NCBI GenBank assembly: GCA_963728075.1
Contig: CAVSIP010000004.1
Span: 248,001-312,000 of the forward strand
Length of the DNA: 64,000 bases
Direction of reading: 5' to 3'
Origin: CAVSIP01 sp963728075
Lineage (GTDB): Bacteria > Actinomycetota > Actinomycetes > JAFAQI01 > DASSKL01
Shown: piece after piece, positions 17,485 through 25,920 of the stretch
How the letters are laid out: every line of letters starts with the position of its first letter
Position numbering within the stretch: the stretch's first letter is position 1
The notes under the pieces: model-generated
Databases searched by the model: none
Told to the model about the DNA's origin: nothing
What the model saw: only the letters and a program-made list of their open reading frames with translations
Position numbers and translations under genes: made by a program

Positions 17485-18834
17485 GTGCTCGGACGTGCCC
17501 TGACCGCGGCGATCGCCGCCCTGACCCTCACCGCCGTGCCCGCGGCCGCCGCCGTCCCAGCCGGCCCCGCCAGCGAGGCGCAGCTGGCACCGGGCGTGCT
17601 GTACCAGCACTACACCGGCTCCATCGACATGCACGTCACCCGGCTGTCGGCGACCGCGGTCGACCAGCTGCGGGTGGAGCCCGCAGCCGGACGGGTGTCC
17701 GGCGCCCGCGAGACCGTGCCGGCCATGTGCGCGCGGCTGCACTGCCTGGTCGCGGTGAACGGCGACTACTTCGGTCCCCGGGACACCTCCGGCGGGATGG
17801 TCTCCGCCGGCCGCCTGCTGCGCTCGGCGGTGGCCGGGCACGAGCAGCTGCTGTTCGCGCCGCACGGTACGGCGGTGCCCGGCCGCAGCGCGAGCTGGCG
17901 GGCGGTGCTCGAGGCGACCGACGGCACCCGCCTCGAGCCGCAGGTGAACGTCGTCAACGGTCGCGGCAGCCTCGACCTGTTCACCCCCGACTACGCCGGG
18001 GTGCCGGCGGCGGTGCCCGGCGACGTCGAGATGCTGCTCAGCTTCTCCCAACCCGCCACGCCGCTCGGCTGGCCCGGGGACGTGCGGACCGCGCACGCCG
18101 TCGGCCTGCGCCACGACGCCGCGTTCCGCTCGGTGCCGCACGGCCGGCTGGTCCTCGTCGGCCACGGGCCGGGCGCGCACGCCCTGCAGGCGCTGTGGAC
18201 CCGGATGCGCCACCAGAAGGCGTCCTGGTTCCTGCAGCTGGGCTTCGACGTGGGTCCGGGGGTCACCGAGGCCGTCGGCGGGCACCCCGTGCTCATCCGC
18301 AACGGCACGATCACCCTCGACCCGCACGACCCGGTGGTCCGTACCCGGCACGTCCGTACGCTCGCGGCCGGTGACGGCTCCGGCGGGATGTGGCTGGTCG
18401 TCACCGACAGCAAGATCACCCTGTTCCGCGCCGCGGAGATGCTCCGCGGCTGGGGGGCGCGCTGGGCGGTGAACCTCGACGGCGGCGGCTCGACCACCAT
18501 GGTGGTCCGCAACCGCGTGGTGAACCGGCCGAGCGACGGTGCCCCCCGCGGGGTGGCCAGCGGCCTGGTCGTCCTGCCCCCGCCCGCGGTCCGCGCCCGC
18601 CCCGCCCCGCCCCAGTCCGCGCCGCCACCGCCTCCGCCCCCGCCGGCCGAGGTGGCCGCGCGTCCGGTCCGTACGGTCCCGGTCGCCCCGGCCCCGCGGG
18701 GCACCGGGGAGATCCGGCTAGCCGCCGCCCCCACGCCCGCCCGGGGCCCGGTGCCGGTGGACCCGAGGGTGCCGCTGCTCGTCGGCGCGCTGATGGCCGT
18801 GGCGGTCGGCTGCCTGCGGCTGGTGCGCCGATGA
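17485..18834 (+). CDS. secreted phosphodiester glycosidase domain protein (NAGPA/DUF2233-like)
   Basis: 449 aa. The GTG at 17485 follows GAGGAA by about 8 bases. A signal peptide (LTAAIAALTLTAVPAAAA) leads into a phosphodiester glycosidase fold with LVAVNGDYFGPRDTSGGMV and the C-terminal hallmark WAVNLDGGGSTTMVVRN. The family includes the human enzyme that uncovers mannose-6-phosphate, and bacterial exopolysaccharide or wall-polymer hydrolases. A Pro/Ala-rich linker and a final membrane helix (PLLVGALMAVAVGCLRLVRR) should hold it outside the membrane. It overlaps the next gene by 4 bases (ATGA), so the two are probably made together. Confidence 0.85.
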   Translation: MLGRALTAAIAALTLTAVPAAAAVPAGPASEAQLAPGVLYQHYTGSIDMHVTRLSATAVDQLRVEPAAGRVSGARETVPAMCARLHCLVAVNGDYFGPRDTSGGMVSAGRLLRSAVAGHEQLLFAPHGTAVPGRSASWRAVLEATDGTRLEPQVNVVNGRGSLDLFTPDYAGVPAAVPGDVEMLLSFSQPATPLGWPGDVRTAHAVGLRHDAAFRSVPHGRLVLVGHGPGAHALQALWTRMRHQKASWFLQLGFDVGPGVTEAVGGHPVLIRNGTITLDPHDPVVRTRHVRTLAAGDGSGGMWLVVTDSKITLFRAAEMLRGWGARWAVNLDGGGSTTMVVRNRVVNRPSDGAPRGVASGLVVLPPPAVRARPAPPQSAPPPPPPPPAEVAARPVRTVPVAPAPRGTGEIRLAAAPTPARGPVPVDPRVPLLVGALMAVAVGCLRLVRR

Positions 18835-19796
18835 GGGCCCGGTACGGCGCGGCCCTGGCCGCGCTGCTCGCCCTCGCGACCGCCTGCGGCGGTGGCACGC
18901 AGCACCCGCGGCAGGCCCAGCCCACGGCCGGGACGGCGACGTCGGCCAAGGCCACCGCCGAGCGCTCCGCCCTGGCCGCACCCAAGACCGCCACCGTCAC
19001 GCCCACCCGGCAGCCGGTCGCGCCCACCAAGGTGCTCGTCATCGTCGAGGAGAACCACCCGGCGTCGGCGGCGATGGCCGGGATGCCGTACCTCGCCGGG
19101 CTGGCCGCCCGCTACGCCCGCGTGGACGGCTACCGCGCGGTCGCGAGCCCGTCGCTGCCGAACTACCTCGCGCTCGCCGGCGGCTCCACGTTCGGCGTCC
19201 ACGACGACGCCTCGCCGTCGGCGCACCCGATCCAGGGCAGCTCGGTGTTCGGGCAGGCGCTCGCGCTCGGCAAGACCGCGAAGGTGTACGCGGAGGGCAT
19301 GGACCGGCCCTGCCAGACCGGCTCGGCGGGCCGGTACGCCGTCCGGCACACCGGCTGGCCGTACTTCGCCGACGAGCGGGCCGCCTGCCGCCGGTTCGAC
19401 GTCCCGATGGGCAGCGCGGAGTCCGGCGCCCTGGCCGCGGACGCCGCAGCGGGGACCCTGCCGTCGATCGGCTGGGCGATCCCGGACCTGTGCAACGACG
19501 CGCACGACTGCTCCCTGGGCACCGCCGACCGGTGGCTGCGCACGTGGGTGCCCGTCCTCACCTCCGGTCCGGACTTCACCAGCGGCCGGCTGGCGATCGC
19601 GATCACCTTCGACGAGGGCGCCGGCGGTGACGAGCGGGTGCCGCTCGTCGTGCTGCACCGCGACCTCGACCAGGTGATCGTCGCGGGGACCTTCGACCAC
19701 TACTCGCTGCTGCGGTTCTGCGACGACGTGCTCGGCGCGGCCCCGCTGCGCCGGGCCGCCGCCGCGAACCGGCTGGGGCTGTTCCCGAAGGCGTAG
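18831..19796 (+). CDS. phosphoesterase-family lipoprotein
   Basis: 321 aa. A lipoprotein signal ends in LATAC with the modified Cys at residue 19. The domain carries the phosphoesterase/acid phosphatase pattern: VLVIVEENHP at the start, SLPNYLALAGGSTFG in the middle, ITFDEG and TFDHYSLLRF near the end. Relatives are phospholipase C-type and acid phosphatase enzymes acting outside the cell. The ATG at 18831 overlaps the stop of the phosphodiester glycosidase. The pair could first remove a sugar and then a phosphate from a wall or lipid polymer, but this is inference. Confidence 0.82.
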   Translation: MRARYGAALAALLALATACGGGTQHPRQAQPTAGTATSAKATAERSALAAPKTATVTPTRQPVAPTKVLVIVEENHPASAAMAGMPYLAGLAARYARVDGYRAVASPSLPNYLALAGGSTFGVHDDASPSAHPIQGSSVFGQALALGKTAKVYAEGMDRPCQTGSAGRYAVRHTGWPYFADERAACRRFDVPMGSAESGALAADAAAGTLPSIGWAIPDLCNDAHDCSLGTADRWLRTWVPVLTSGPDFTSGRLAIAITFDEGAGGDERVPLVVLHRDLDQVIVAGTFDHYSLLRFCDDVLGAAPLRRAAAANRLGLFPKA

Positions 19797-19800
19797 GGCG

Positions 19801-19806
19801 TACGGT
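19801..19806 (+). promoter_or_regulatory. TACGGT -10 box at the serine hydrolase start
   Basis: TACGGT ends 6 bases before the GTG at 19813, with no ribosome site between. Leaderless initiation is likely. Confidence 0.45.
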
Positions 19807-19812
19807 GCGCGG

Positions 19813-20805
19813 GTGCCCTCCCTCGACGCCCTCCTCGACGCCGCGTTCGACGACGGCGGCGAGCTGAGGACCACCTCCGCGGTGGTCGTCCTGCACCGCG
19901 GGCGGGTCGTCGCCGAGCGGTACGCCGGCGCGCTCGAGCACTGGGACCGTCCGGCGGAGCCGATCGGCCCGGACACCCTGCTGCTGTCCTGGTCGGTCGC
20001 GAAGTCGGTGCTGCACGCCGTGGTCGGGCTGCTCGTCGGCGACGGCCGGCTGGACCTGGCCGCACCGGCCGCCGTACCGCAGTGGACAGCCTCGGGTGAC
20101 CCCCGTGCCGCGATCACCGTCGCCGACCTGCTCGGCATGCGCGACGGGCTGGACTTCCGCGAGAACTACGTCGACGGCGCGGCCTCGGACGTCATCGAGA
20201 TGCTCTTCGGTGCGGGCCAGGACGACGTCGCCGCGTTCGCCGCCGACCGGCCGCTGGCCGCGCCGCCGGGGGAGCGGTTCAGCTACTCCAGCGGGACGAC
20301 GAACGTGCTGTCCGGGGTGGTGGCCCGCCTGCTCGGTCCGGGGGAGCCGTACGAGGCGTACGTCCGTGAGCGGCTGCTCGACCCGCTCGGGATCACCCGG
20401 GCCGACCTGCGCTTCGACGCCGCCGGCACCTGGATCGCCTCGTCGTACCTGTACCTCACCGCCCGCGACTTCGCCCGGTTCGGCGCCCTGTACCTGCACG
20501 ACGGCCGCCTCCCCGACGGCCGGGGCCTGCTGCCCGACGGGTGGGTCCGTGACGCGGTGCAGCCGCGGTCGGTCGACGCCGAGGACGGCCAGCGCTACGG
20601 GTTGCACTGGTGGGTCGACGACGCGCCCGACGGCACGTTCTCCGCCCGCGGGTACGAGGGGCAGCGGATCTCGGTCTGCCCGGCGCGCGACGTCGTGGTG
20701 GTCCGGCTCGGCAAGACCCCGGCCGAGCGCAACGAGCCCCTGCGCCGCTGGGTCGCCCAGGTCGTGGAGTGCTTCCCCGTGGCGGTTTCCCCGACGCAGG
20801 TGTAA
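19813..20805 (+). CDS. class C beta-lactamase-fold serine hydrolase
   Basis: 330 aa, cytoplasmic by sequence (no signal peptide). The S-x-x-K motif is in LLSWSVAKS and the second conserved motif Y-S-S in RFSYSSGTTN. The C-terminal WWVDDAPDGTFSARGYEG block and GYEGQ match 6-aminohexanoate-oligomer hydrolase/esterase-type members, so a carboxylesterase or amidase activity is more likely than antibiotic resistance. It starts 16 bases after the phosphoesterase gene but appears to have its own promoter. Confidence 0.85.
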   Translation: MPSLDALLDAAFDDGGELRTTSAVVVLHRGRVVAERYAGALEHWDRPAEPIGPDTLLLSWSVAKSVLHAVVGLLVGDGRLDLAAPAAVPQWTASGDPRAAITVADLLGMRDGLDFRENYVDGAASDVIEMLFGAGQDDVAAFAADRPLAAPPGERFSYSSGTTNVLSGVVARLLGPGEPYEAYVRERLLDPLGITRADLRFDAAGTWIASSYLYLTARDFARFGALYLHDGRLPDGRGLLPDGWVRDAVQPRSVDAEDGQRYGLHWWVDDAPDGTFSARGYEGQRISVCPARDVVVVRLGKTPAERNEPLRRWVAQVVECFPVAVSPTQV

Positions 20806-20823
20806 CGCCGGGCACCCTCCCGA

Positions 20824-20855
20824 CGGTTGAGCGAAAGGAACATTCCGCTCAACCG
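20824..20855 (+). terminator. inverted repeat between serine hydrolase and small secreted protein
   Basis: CGGTTGAGCG (20824-20833) pairs perfectly with CGCTCAACCG (20846-20855). The loop holds GGAA-ca-TTCC, which can extend the stem with a bulge. It lies 18 bases after the hydrolase stop and 27 before the next start, so it could be a terminator or act on the next gene's leader. Confidence 0.45.
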
Positions 20856-20882
20856 AGTGGGAAAGCGACAGAGGAGGGTGTC

Positions 20883-21419
20883 ATGCGCAGGAACGTCCGC
20901 CGGAGCCTCGCCGTCGGTGCCGTCATCGGCGCCGCCACGCTGGCCACGGGCATGAGCTTCGCCGCGACCGGCGCCTCGCTGCCGGACCAGGCCAGCCCGA
21001 CCGCCGCCACGCAGGTCCAGACCGCGCACTCCGCAGCCGGTTCGCAGGACGACAGGACGCCGCACCGACCACCGCGGACGACCAGACCGCGACGACGTCC
21101 ACCACCGAGACGACGACGGCCACGTCCGACGACCGAGGGCGACCAGGCCACCAGCGGCCACGGGTCGGCCGTCTCCGCCGCGGCCCGCTCGTCCAACGTG
21201 GGCGGCCCGAACAACAACCACGGCGGCTATGTCTCCTCGGTCGCCCGCGGGCAGGACCAGACCCAGCCGACCCAGCAGACGCAGCAGACCTCGGGCACGA
21301 AGACCGAGTCCGACACCGACGAGGGCAGCCAGGCGTCGACGGCCGGTGACGCGGGTGACTCCCACGACCACCAGCAGCGCGGCGACGACGCGACTGCCGA
21401 CTCCGGTTCCGACGACTGA
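20883..21419 (+). CDS. small secreted low-complexity protein with an internal frame-shifted segment
   Basis: 178 aa as read. The ATG at 20883 has GAGGAGGG just upstream. A signal peptide (RRSLAVGAVIGAATLATG) is followed by a Gln/Thr/Ser/Asp-rich mature part ending in a Glu/Asp/Ser tail. Between about 21054 and 21134 the frame suddenly gives Pro/Arg-rich sequence, while the neighbouring frame gives AAPTTADDQTATTSTTETTT, matching the flanks in composition. One lost base near 21053 and one extra near 21134 would explain this. No known domain; probably a disordered extracellular or wall-associated protein. Confidence 0.65.
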   Translation: MRRNVRRSLAVGAVIGAATLATGMSFAATGASLPDQASPTAATQVQTAHSAAGSQDDRTPHRPPRTTRPRRRPPPRRRRPRPTTEGDQATSGHGSAVSAAARSSNVGGPNNNHGGYVSSVARGQDQTQPTQQTQQTSGTKTESDTDEGSQASTAGDAGDSHDHQQRGDDATADSGSDD

Positions 21420-21434
21420 CGACACCCAGCCGAA

Positions 21435-21465
21435 CGGGCCCCGCACCGCGCCGGTGCGGGGCCCG
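21435..21465. terminator. bidirectional terminator between convergent genes
   Basis: CGGGCCCCGCACC (21435-21447) pairs perfectly with GGTGCGGGGCCCG (21453-21465) around GCGCC. It sits midway between the stops at 21419 (+) and 21471 (-). Confidence 0.75.
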
Positions 21466-21470
21466 CGGCG

Positions 21471-22097
21471 TCAGCGCTTGACGGCGGCGAGCAGGCCGTC
21501 GCCGGCGTGCAGGAGCACGGGGACGAGCCGCTCGTCCTCGCGGACGGTGCGGCCGAGCTCGCGCACCGTCACCGTGTCGGCGTCGCGCACGTTCGCGTCG
21601 GCGACCCGGTCGTGCCACAGCGCGTTGTCGAAGGCGACCACGCCACCCGGCCGCAGCAGCCGCAGCGCCTCGGTCAGGTAGTCGCCGTACTCGCCCTTCG
21701 CCCCGTCGCAGAACACCAGGTCGTAGGCACCGTCGGTGAGCCGGGGCACCACCTCCAGCGCCCGGCCGGCGATGAGCCGGACCCGTCCCGGCTTGAACCC
21801 GGCCTCGGCGAACGTCTCCCGGGCGAGCCGCTGGTGCTCGCCCTCGGCGTCGATCGAGGTGAGGACACCGTCGGGCGCCATGCCACGCAGCAGGTACACC
21901 CCCGACACCCCGCAGCCGGTGCCGATCTCCACCACCGACCGGGCGCGCAGCGTCGCGGCGAGAAAGCGCAGCACGGCGCCGCCACCGGGACCGATGGGAA
22001 CCGCGCCGACCTCCTCGCCCCGCTGGCGGGCGGCGGTGAGGACAGCGTCCTCCGGCAGGTAGCCCTCGGCGTACGAGTGGGTCGCCTCCATGCTCAC
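21471..22097 (-). CDS. class I SAM-dependent O-methyltransferase
   Basis: 208 aa. SAM-binding motif I is [18 protein letters not shown], followed by [16 protein letters not shown], the metal-site type [16 protein letters not shown] and [13 protein letters not shown], as in the catechol O-methyltransferase-like family. The natural substrate is unknown. It is divergent from sigE, the same arrangement as Rv1220c/sigE in Mycobacterium tuberculosis, which supports both calls. A GTG at 22097 or the ATG at 22091 may start the gene; no strong ribosome site is seen. Confidence 0.88.
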   Translation of the reverse strand: MSMEATHSYAEGYLPEDAVLTAARQRGEEVGAVPIGPGGGAVLRFLAATLRARSVVEIGTGCGVSGVYLLRGMAPDGVLTSIDAEGEHQRLARETFAEAGFKPGRVRLIAGRALEVVPRLTDGAYDLVFCDGAKGEYGDYLTEALRLLRPGGVVAFDNALWHDRVADANVRDADTVTVRELGRTVREDERLVPVLLHAGDGLLAAVKR

Positions 22098-22166
22098 AGC
22101 GGCCCAGCGTACGGGAACCCTCTGAACCCGCCCGGCGTTGCACCAGACGTGCGCACCTCAGGGATC

Positions 22167-22733
22167 ATGGGTGCCGTGGGCGAGCGGACCGACGGCGCCT
22201 CCTGGACGCCTCCCTCCTGGGAGGAGATCGTCCGGGAGCACTCGCCGCGCGTCTACCGGCTGGCCTACCGGCTGACCGGGAACCCGCAGGACGCCGAGGA
22301 CCTCACCCAGGACACGTTCATCCGGGTGTTCCGCTCCCTGGACGACTACACGCCGGGGACCTTCGAGGGCTGGCTGTACCGGATCACCACGAACCTGTTC
22401 CTCGACCTGGTCCGCCGCCGCAAGCGGATCCGGTTCGACGCGCTCGGTGACGACGTCGTCGACCTGCCGGGGCTGGAGCCGGGCCCGGAGCGTGCGTACG
22501 AGCATCTCAACCTCGACGAGGACGTGCAGGCGGCGCTGGACGCGCTGCCGCCGGACTTCCGCGCGGCCGTGGTGCTGTGCGACATCGAGGGCCTGTCGTA
22601 CGAGGAGATCGCGGCGACGCTGGGCGTCAAGCTCGGCACCGTCCGCAGCCGCATCCACCGGGGCCGGTCCGCCCTGCGCGAGGCGCTCGCCGACCGTGCC
22701 CCCGGTCGGGTCCACGAGGGAGGCGACTCATGA
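22167..22733 (+). CDS. sigE: ECF RNA polymerase sigma factor SigE
   Basis: 188 aa from the ATG at 22167; a GTG at 22149 in the same frame would add 6 residues. Region 2 is clear ([40 protein letters not shown]), and region 4 has [20 protein letters not shown] and [16 protein letters not shown], very close to mycobacterial SigE. It directs polymerase to envelope-stress promoters. The stop overlaps the anti-sigma start (ATGA). Its partners RseA, RseB-like, HtrA and TatB follow in order on the same strand. Confidence 0.95.
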   Translation: MGAVGERTDGASWTPPSWEEIVREHSPRVYRLAYRLTGNPQDAEDLTQDTFIRVFRSLDDYTPGTFEGWLYRITTNLFLDLVRRRKRIRFDALGDDVVDLPGLEPGPERAYEHLNLDEDVQAALDALPPDFRAAVVLCDIEGLSYEEIAATLGVKLGTVRSRIHRGRSALREALADRAPGRVHEGGDS

Positions 22734-23242
22734 GGGAGACGCACCTCGGCGAGCTGGTGGCCGCCTACGTCGACGGCGAGCTCGACCCGTCCGCCCGGGA
22801 GCGGGCCGCCGCCCACCTGGCCGGGTGCGAGCACTGCCGCACCCGGGTCGCCGCCGCCAACGGGCTCAAGGCCCGGCTGTCCGCCCTCGGCGACCCGCCG
22901 GTGCCGCCCGACCTGACCATGCGCCTGCTGTCCATGGGCGAACGCCGCCGCGGTCCGGTGGGGTTTCGGGGCACGCGGCGGGCGAGCCGCCGCACCTACC
23001 GTCACCCACCGCGGCTCAGCGCGCCGCGGCTCGCGCTCGCGGGCGCGGCGTCGGTCGTCGTCGCCGGCCTCGCGACCGCCCTCGTCGTCGGCGGGACCGA
23101 CCAGCCCGCCGGCCCGGCGGTGACCCCCGCGATCGACCGCTACGTCTACGAGCACGCCGCCACCACCGACGAGGTGCCGTTCGCGAACCCCGGGGCGGGC
23201 GCGGCCGTGTCGGTCACGTATGCCGGGGTCGCCGGCCCATGA
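22730..23242 (+). CDS. rseA: anti-sigma-E factor RseA (zinc-binding)
   Basis: 170 aa. The N-terminal zinc anti-sigma motif H-x3-C-x2-C is at H29, C33 and C36 ([10 protein letters not shown]). A membrane helix ([20 protein letters not shown]) is in the second half and a short extracytoplasmic tail follows. It should hold SigE inactive until it is released by redox change or proteolysis. ATG overlaps the sigE stop, and the rseB-like start overlaps its own stop, so the three are probably made in fixed ratio. Confidence 0.9.
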   Translation: MRETHLGELVAAYVDGELDPSARERAAAHLAGCEHCRTRVAAANGLKARLSALGDPPVPPDLTMRLLSMGERRRGPVGFRGTRRASRRTYRHPPRLSAPRLALAGAASVVVAGLATALVVGGTDQPAGPAVTPAIDRYVYEHAATTDEVPFANPGAGAAVSVTYAGVAGP

Positions 23243-24321
23243 GACGCCGGTCCGCCGGAGCGCCGTCCGTCATCGGCGTCGCGCTGCTGGTCGTCGTCGG
23301 GCTGACCGCGCTGACCGTGCCGGCCTCCGCCCAGGTGCGCCCGCGCGGCGGCGGGGACACGGCGGACGCCGTCGCGCTGCTCACCCGGGCGGTGCGGGCG
23401 GCGCACGACCTGGAGTACGGCGGGTCCCAGTACGTCGCGTCCTGGCGTGACGGCGGGCAGTCCAGCCTCGTCGTCGACGTGCTGCACCTGCCGGGGCAGG
23501 GCTCGGAGGTCCGGGTGCACGAGACCGCGGGGACGCGCCCGGCCCGCGTGTTCGACGCCGACCGGGACGGCGAGTCCCTGGCCGACCTCGACAGCAAGGG
23601 GCTGACGCTGCTGCGCCGGACCTACCAGCTCTCCGTCGAGGGCAAGGATGCGGCCGCCGGGCGCAGCGCCGACGTCGTGGTGGCGTCCCGCCGGGACGGC
23701 AGCGTCGCCGGCCGGTTCTGGCTGGACGGCCAGACCGGCCTGCTGCTGCGCCGGGACGTGCTCGACGCCAAGGGCCGGATGGTGCGCAGCAGCGCGTTCA
23801 TCGACGTCCGTTTCGGCGCGGCGGCGCGCAGCGTGATGACCGTACGGCCGCCGACGGACATGGTGCCCGCGCCGTGGGACCAGCACGTGCCGGTCACCCA
23901 GGCCGCGCGCCTGCGGGCGCAGGGCTGGAACGTGCCCGCCCGCATCGCCGAGGACCTGCAGCTGTTCGAGATCCGGATGTGCTGCGGCCAGCAGCCGACC
24001 GTGCTGCACCTGTCGTACACCGACGGGCTGTCGACCCTGTCGGTGTTCGAGGAGCACGGGCACCTCGACACCGCCCAGCTCACCGGCTGGCGCCAGGAAC
24101 GGATCGGGAACAGCGACGTGTGGGCGAGCGACGCGGGCTCGCTGCAGCTGGTGTGGCCCGGGCCCCGCACGGTGTTCACCGTGCTGGCCGACGCGGCGCC
24201 GGACCAGGTGCGGGCCGCGGTGAGCGCCCTGCCGCACGCCGCCAAGGCCACCGAGGGGATCCTGGAGCGGCTGTGGCACGGCCTGCAGCGGATCGCCTCC
24301 TGGCTCAACCCGTTCGACTAG
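23239..24321 (+). CDS. RseB/MucB-like sigma-E regulatory protein
   Basis: 360 aa exported protein. After the signal (VIGVALLVVVGLTALTVPASA) comes a LolA-like beta half: LEYGGSQYVASWRDG, VLHLPGQGSEVRVHE, and RFWLDGQTGLLLRRDVLD, the pattern of MucB/RseB N-domains. The C-terminal half has LHLSYTDGLSTLSVFEEHG, which also fits the family. In proteobacteria this protein shields RseA from proteolysis and senses mislocalised lipids or proteins. Its place between rseA and htrA supports the same role here. The start overlaps the rseA stop. Confidence 0.82.
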   Translation: MRRRSAGAPSVIGVALLVVVGLTALTVPASAQVRPRGGGDTADAVALLTRAVRAAHDLEYGGSQYVASWRDGGQSSLVVDVLHLPGQGSEVRVHETAGTRPARVFDADRDGESLADLDSKGLTLLRRTYQLSVEGKDAAAGRSADVVVASRRDGSVAGRFWLDGQTGLLLRRDVLDAKGRMVRSSAFIDVRFGAAARSVMTVRPPTDMVPAPWDQHVPVTQAARLRAQGWNVPARIAEDLQLFEIRMCCGQQPTVLHLSYTDGLSTLSVFEEHGHLDTAQLTGWRQERIGNSDVWASDAGSLQLVWPGPRTVFTVLADAAPDQVRAAVSALPHAAKATEGILERLWHGLQRIASWLNPFD

Positions 24322-24340
24322 CGCAACCGAGGGAGACCGC

Positions 24341-25582
24341 GTGTCCTGGGAGCACCCCACCTGGACGTCGTCCGAGACGCTGGAGACGACGTACCCGACG
24401 ACGGTGCTGACCGAGCCCGCCCCGCGCCGCCGGCGGTGGCGCGACCGGCTGCCTCGCCGGGTCACCAGCACGGTCGCGGTCGCCGCCGTCGTCGGGGCGC
24501 TCGTCGGTGGCGGTGCCGGTGTCGGTGCGGCCCTGCTCGTGGACGGCAACGGCCGCACGACCAGCTCGACGGTCGACCTCGGCTCGCCCGGCAGGAGCGC
24601 GACGCAGACCCAGCGGCCCGCCGGCTCGGTGGCCGGGATCGCGGCGAAGGTGCTGCCGTCGGTGGTCAACGTCTCCGTCGAGACCGCGGCCGGCGGCGAC
24701 ACCGGTTCGGGCGTGGTGCTCAGCAGCGACGGCTACGTGCTCACCAACAACCACGTCATCGCCGCGGCCGCCCAGCAGGCGGGCCGGATCACCGTCGAGG
24801 TCTACAACCGGCCCGGCCAGGAGCTGCCCGCCGACATCGTCGGTCGCGACCCGGCCTCCGACCTCGCGGTCATCCGGGTCCGCAACGTCAGCGGCATGAA
24901 GCCGGCGACGCTCGGCAGCTCCGGCGCGCTCGTCGTCGGCGACCCGGTGATCGCGATCGGTTCGCCGCTCGGGCTCGCCGGGACCGTGACCTCCGGCATC
25001 GTCAGCGCGAAGGACCGGCCGGTGCGGGCGGGGGAGGACCCGTCGTCGACCGCGGTCATCGACGCCATCCAGACCGACGCGCCGATCAACCCGGGCAACT
25101 CCGGTGGGCCGCTGGTGTCCGCCCTCGACGGCTCGGTCGTCGGCATCAACTCGGCGATCGCCACCCTCGGCGGCTCGCCGCTGGGCGGGCAGTCCGGGTC
25201 GATCGGCCTGGGGTTCGCGATCCCGATCGACTACGCGCGCTCGATCGCCCAGGAGCTCATCAACACCGGCCGGGCCAGCCACCCGGTGATCGGTGTGCGG
25301 GCCGGGACGCTCACCGACGCCCAGGCCGGCCAGATCCGCGGCGCCAAGCCGGGCGCGTACGTCGACCAGGTGGTCACCGGCGGGCCGGCGGACAAGGCCG
25401 GCATCCAGGCGGGTGACATCGTCGTCGCAGTGGACGGCGTACGCGTCACCAGCGTCGACGAGCTCATCGTCGAGGTGCGCAAGCACCACGTCGGCGACCG
25501 GGTGACGGTGACGGTCGTGCGCGACGGGTCGGAGAAGAAGCTGACGCTGACTCTCGCGAGCGACTCCCGCGTCGGCGCCTGA
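24341..25582 (+). CDS. htrA: HtrA/DegP-type trypsin-like serine protease with PDZ domain
   Basis: 413 aa. An N-terminal cytoplasmic tail precedes one membrane helix (VAVAAVVGALVGGGAGVGAA). The catalytic triad is H138 (TNNHVIA), D174 (ASDLAVIRV) and S254 (NPGNSGGPLV). One C-terminal PDZ domain (~315-405) includes VTGGPADKAGIQAGDIVVAV. It should degrade or refold damaged exported proteins and may cut RseA. The GTG follows GAGGGAG by about 6 bases, 19 bases after the rseB-like stop, so it belongs to the sigE operon. Confidence 0.93.
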   Translation: MSWEHPTWTSSETLETTYPTTVLTEPAPRRRRWRDRLPRRVTSTVAVAAVVGALVGGGAGVGAALLVDGNGRTTSSTVDLGSPGRSATQTQRPAGSVAGIAAKVLPSVVNVSVETAAGGDTGSGVVLSSDGYVLTNNHVIAAAAQQAGRITVEVYNRPGQELPADIVGRDPASDLAVIRVRNVSGMKPATLGSSGALVVGDPVIAIGSPLGLAGTVTSGIVSAKDRPVRAGEDPSSTAVIDAIQTDAPINPGNSGGPLVSALDGSVVGINSAIATLGGSPLGGQSGSIGLGFAIPIDYARSIAQELINTGRASHPVIGVRAGTLTDAQAGQIRGAKPGAYVDQVVTGGPADKAGIQAGDIVVAVDGVRVTSVDELIVEVRKHHVGDRVTVTVVRDGSEKKLTLTLASDSRVGA

Positions 25583-25587
25583 CGACG

Positions 25588-25593
25588 TACCGT
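25588..25593 (+). promoter_or_regulatory. TACCGT -10 box at the tatB start
   Basis: TACCGT ends 6 bases before the tatB GTG at 25600. It suggests a leaderless tatB transcript in addition to read-through from htrA. Confidence 0.4.
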
Positions 25594-25599
25594 TGAGCC

Positions 25600-25920
25600 G
25601 TGTTCGGCGACGTGGGCTGGGGCGAGATCCTGGTCATCGTGCTGATCGGGCTGTTCATCTTCGGCCCGGAGCGGCTGCCGAAGGCCGCCGCCGACCTCGC
25701 CAAGCAGCTGCGGGCCCTGCGCCGGATGGCCTCGGACGCCACCAAGGACCTGCGCGGTGAGTTCGGCCCGGAGTTCGACGAGCTGCGCGGCCTGCGCGAC
25801 CTGCACCCCCGCCGGTTCGTCGGCAGCCTGCTGACCGACGACGACGAGCCGACCGTCCCCGCCCCCCGCACGGCCCTCGCCGCCGGGGAGCGCCCCCCGT
25901 ACGACTCCGACGCGACCTAG
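25600..25920 (+). CDS. tatB: Sec-independent protein translocase TatB
   Basis: 106 aa. One N-terminal membrane helix (EILVIVLIGLFIFGPERLP) with the conserved FGPERLP hinge, then an amphipathic helix (KAAADLAKQLRALRRMASDA) and an acidic, disordered tail. TatB and TatC form the receptor for twin-arginine signal peptides. The gene follows htrA as in mycobacteria. Its stop overlaps the convergent mrp stop by 4 bases. Confidence 0.9.
   Translation: MFGDVGWGEILVIVLIGLFIFGPERLPKAAADLAKQLRALRRMASDATKDLRGEFGPEFDELRGLRDLHPRRFVGSLLTDDDEPTVPAPRTALAAGERPPYDSDAT

Noticed and set aside
12844..18351. Very long open frame on the minus strand (over 1800 codons)
   Set aside because: It lies antisense to the S-layer-like gene, DUF3117, pepA and the phosphodiester glycosidase, is Arg/Gly/Pro/Ala-rich and has no domain; it is a by-product of high GC content.
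19813..20805. Antibiotic-resistance beta-lactamase
   Set aside because: No signal peptide, and the later motifs match esterase/6-aminohexanoate hydrolase-type members rather than class C resistance enzymes.
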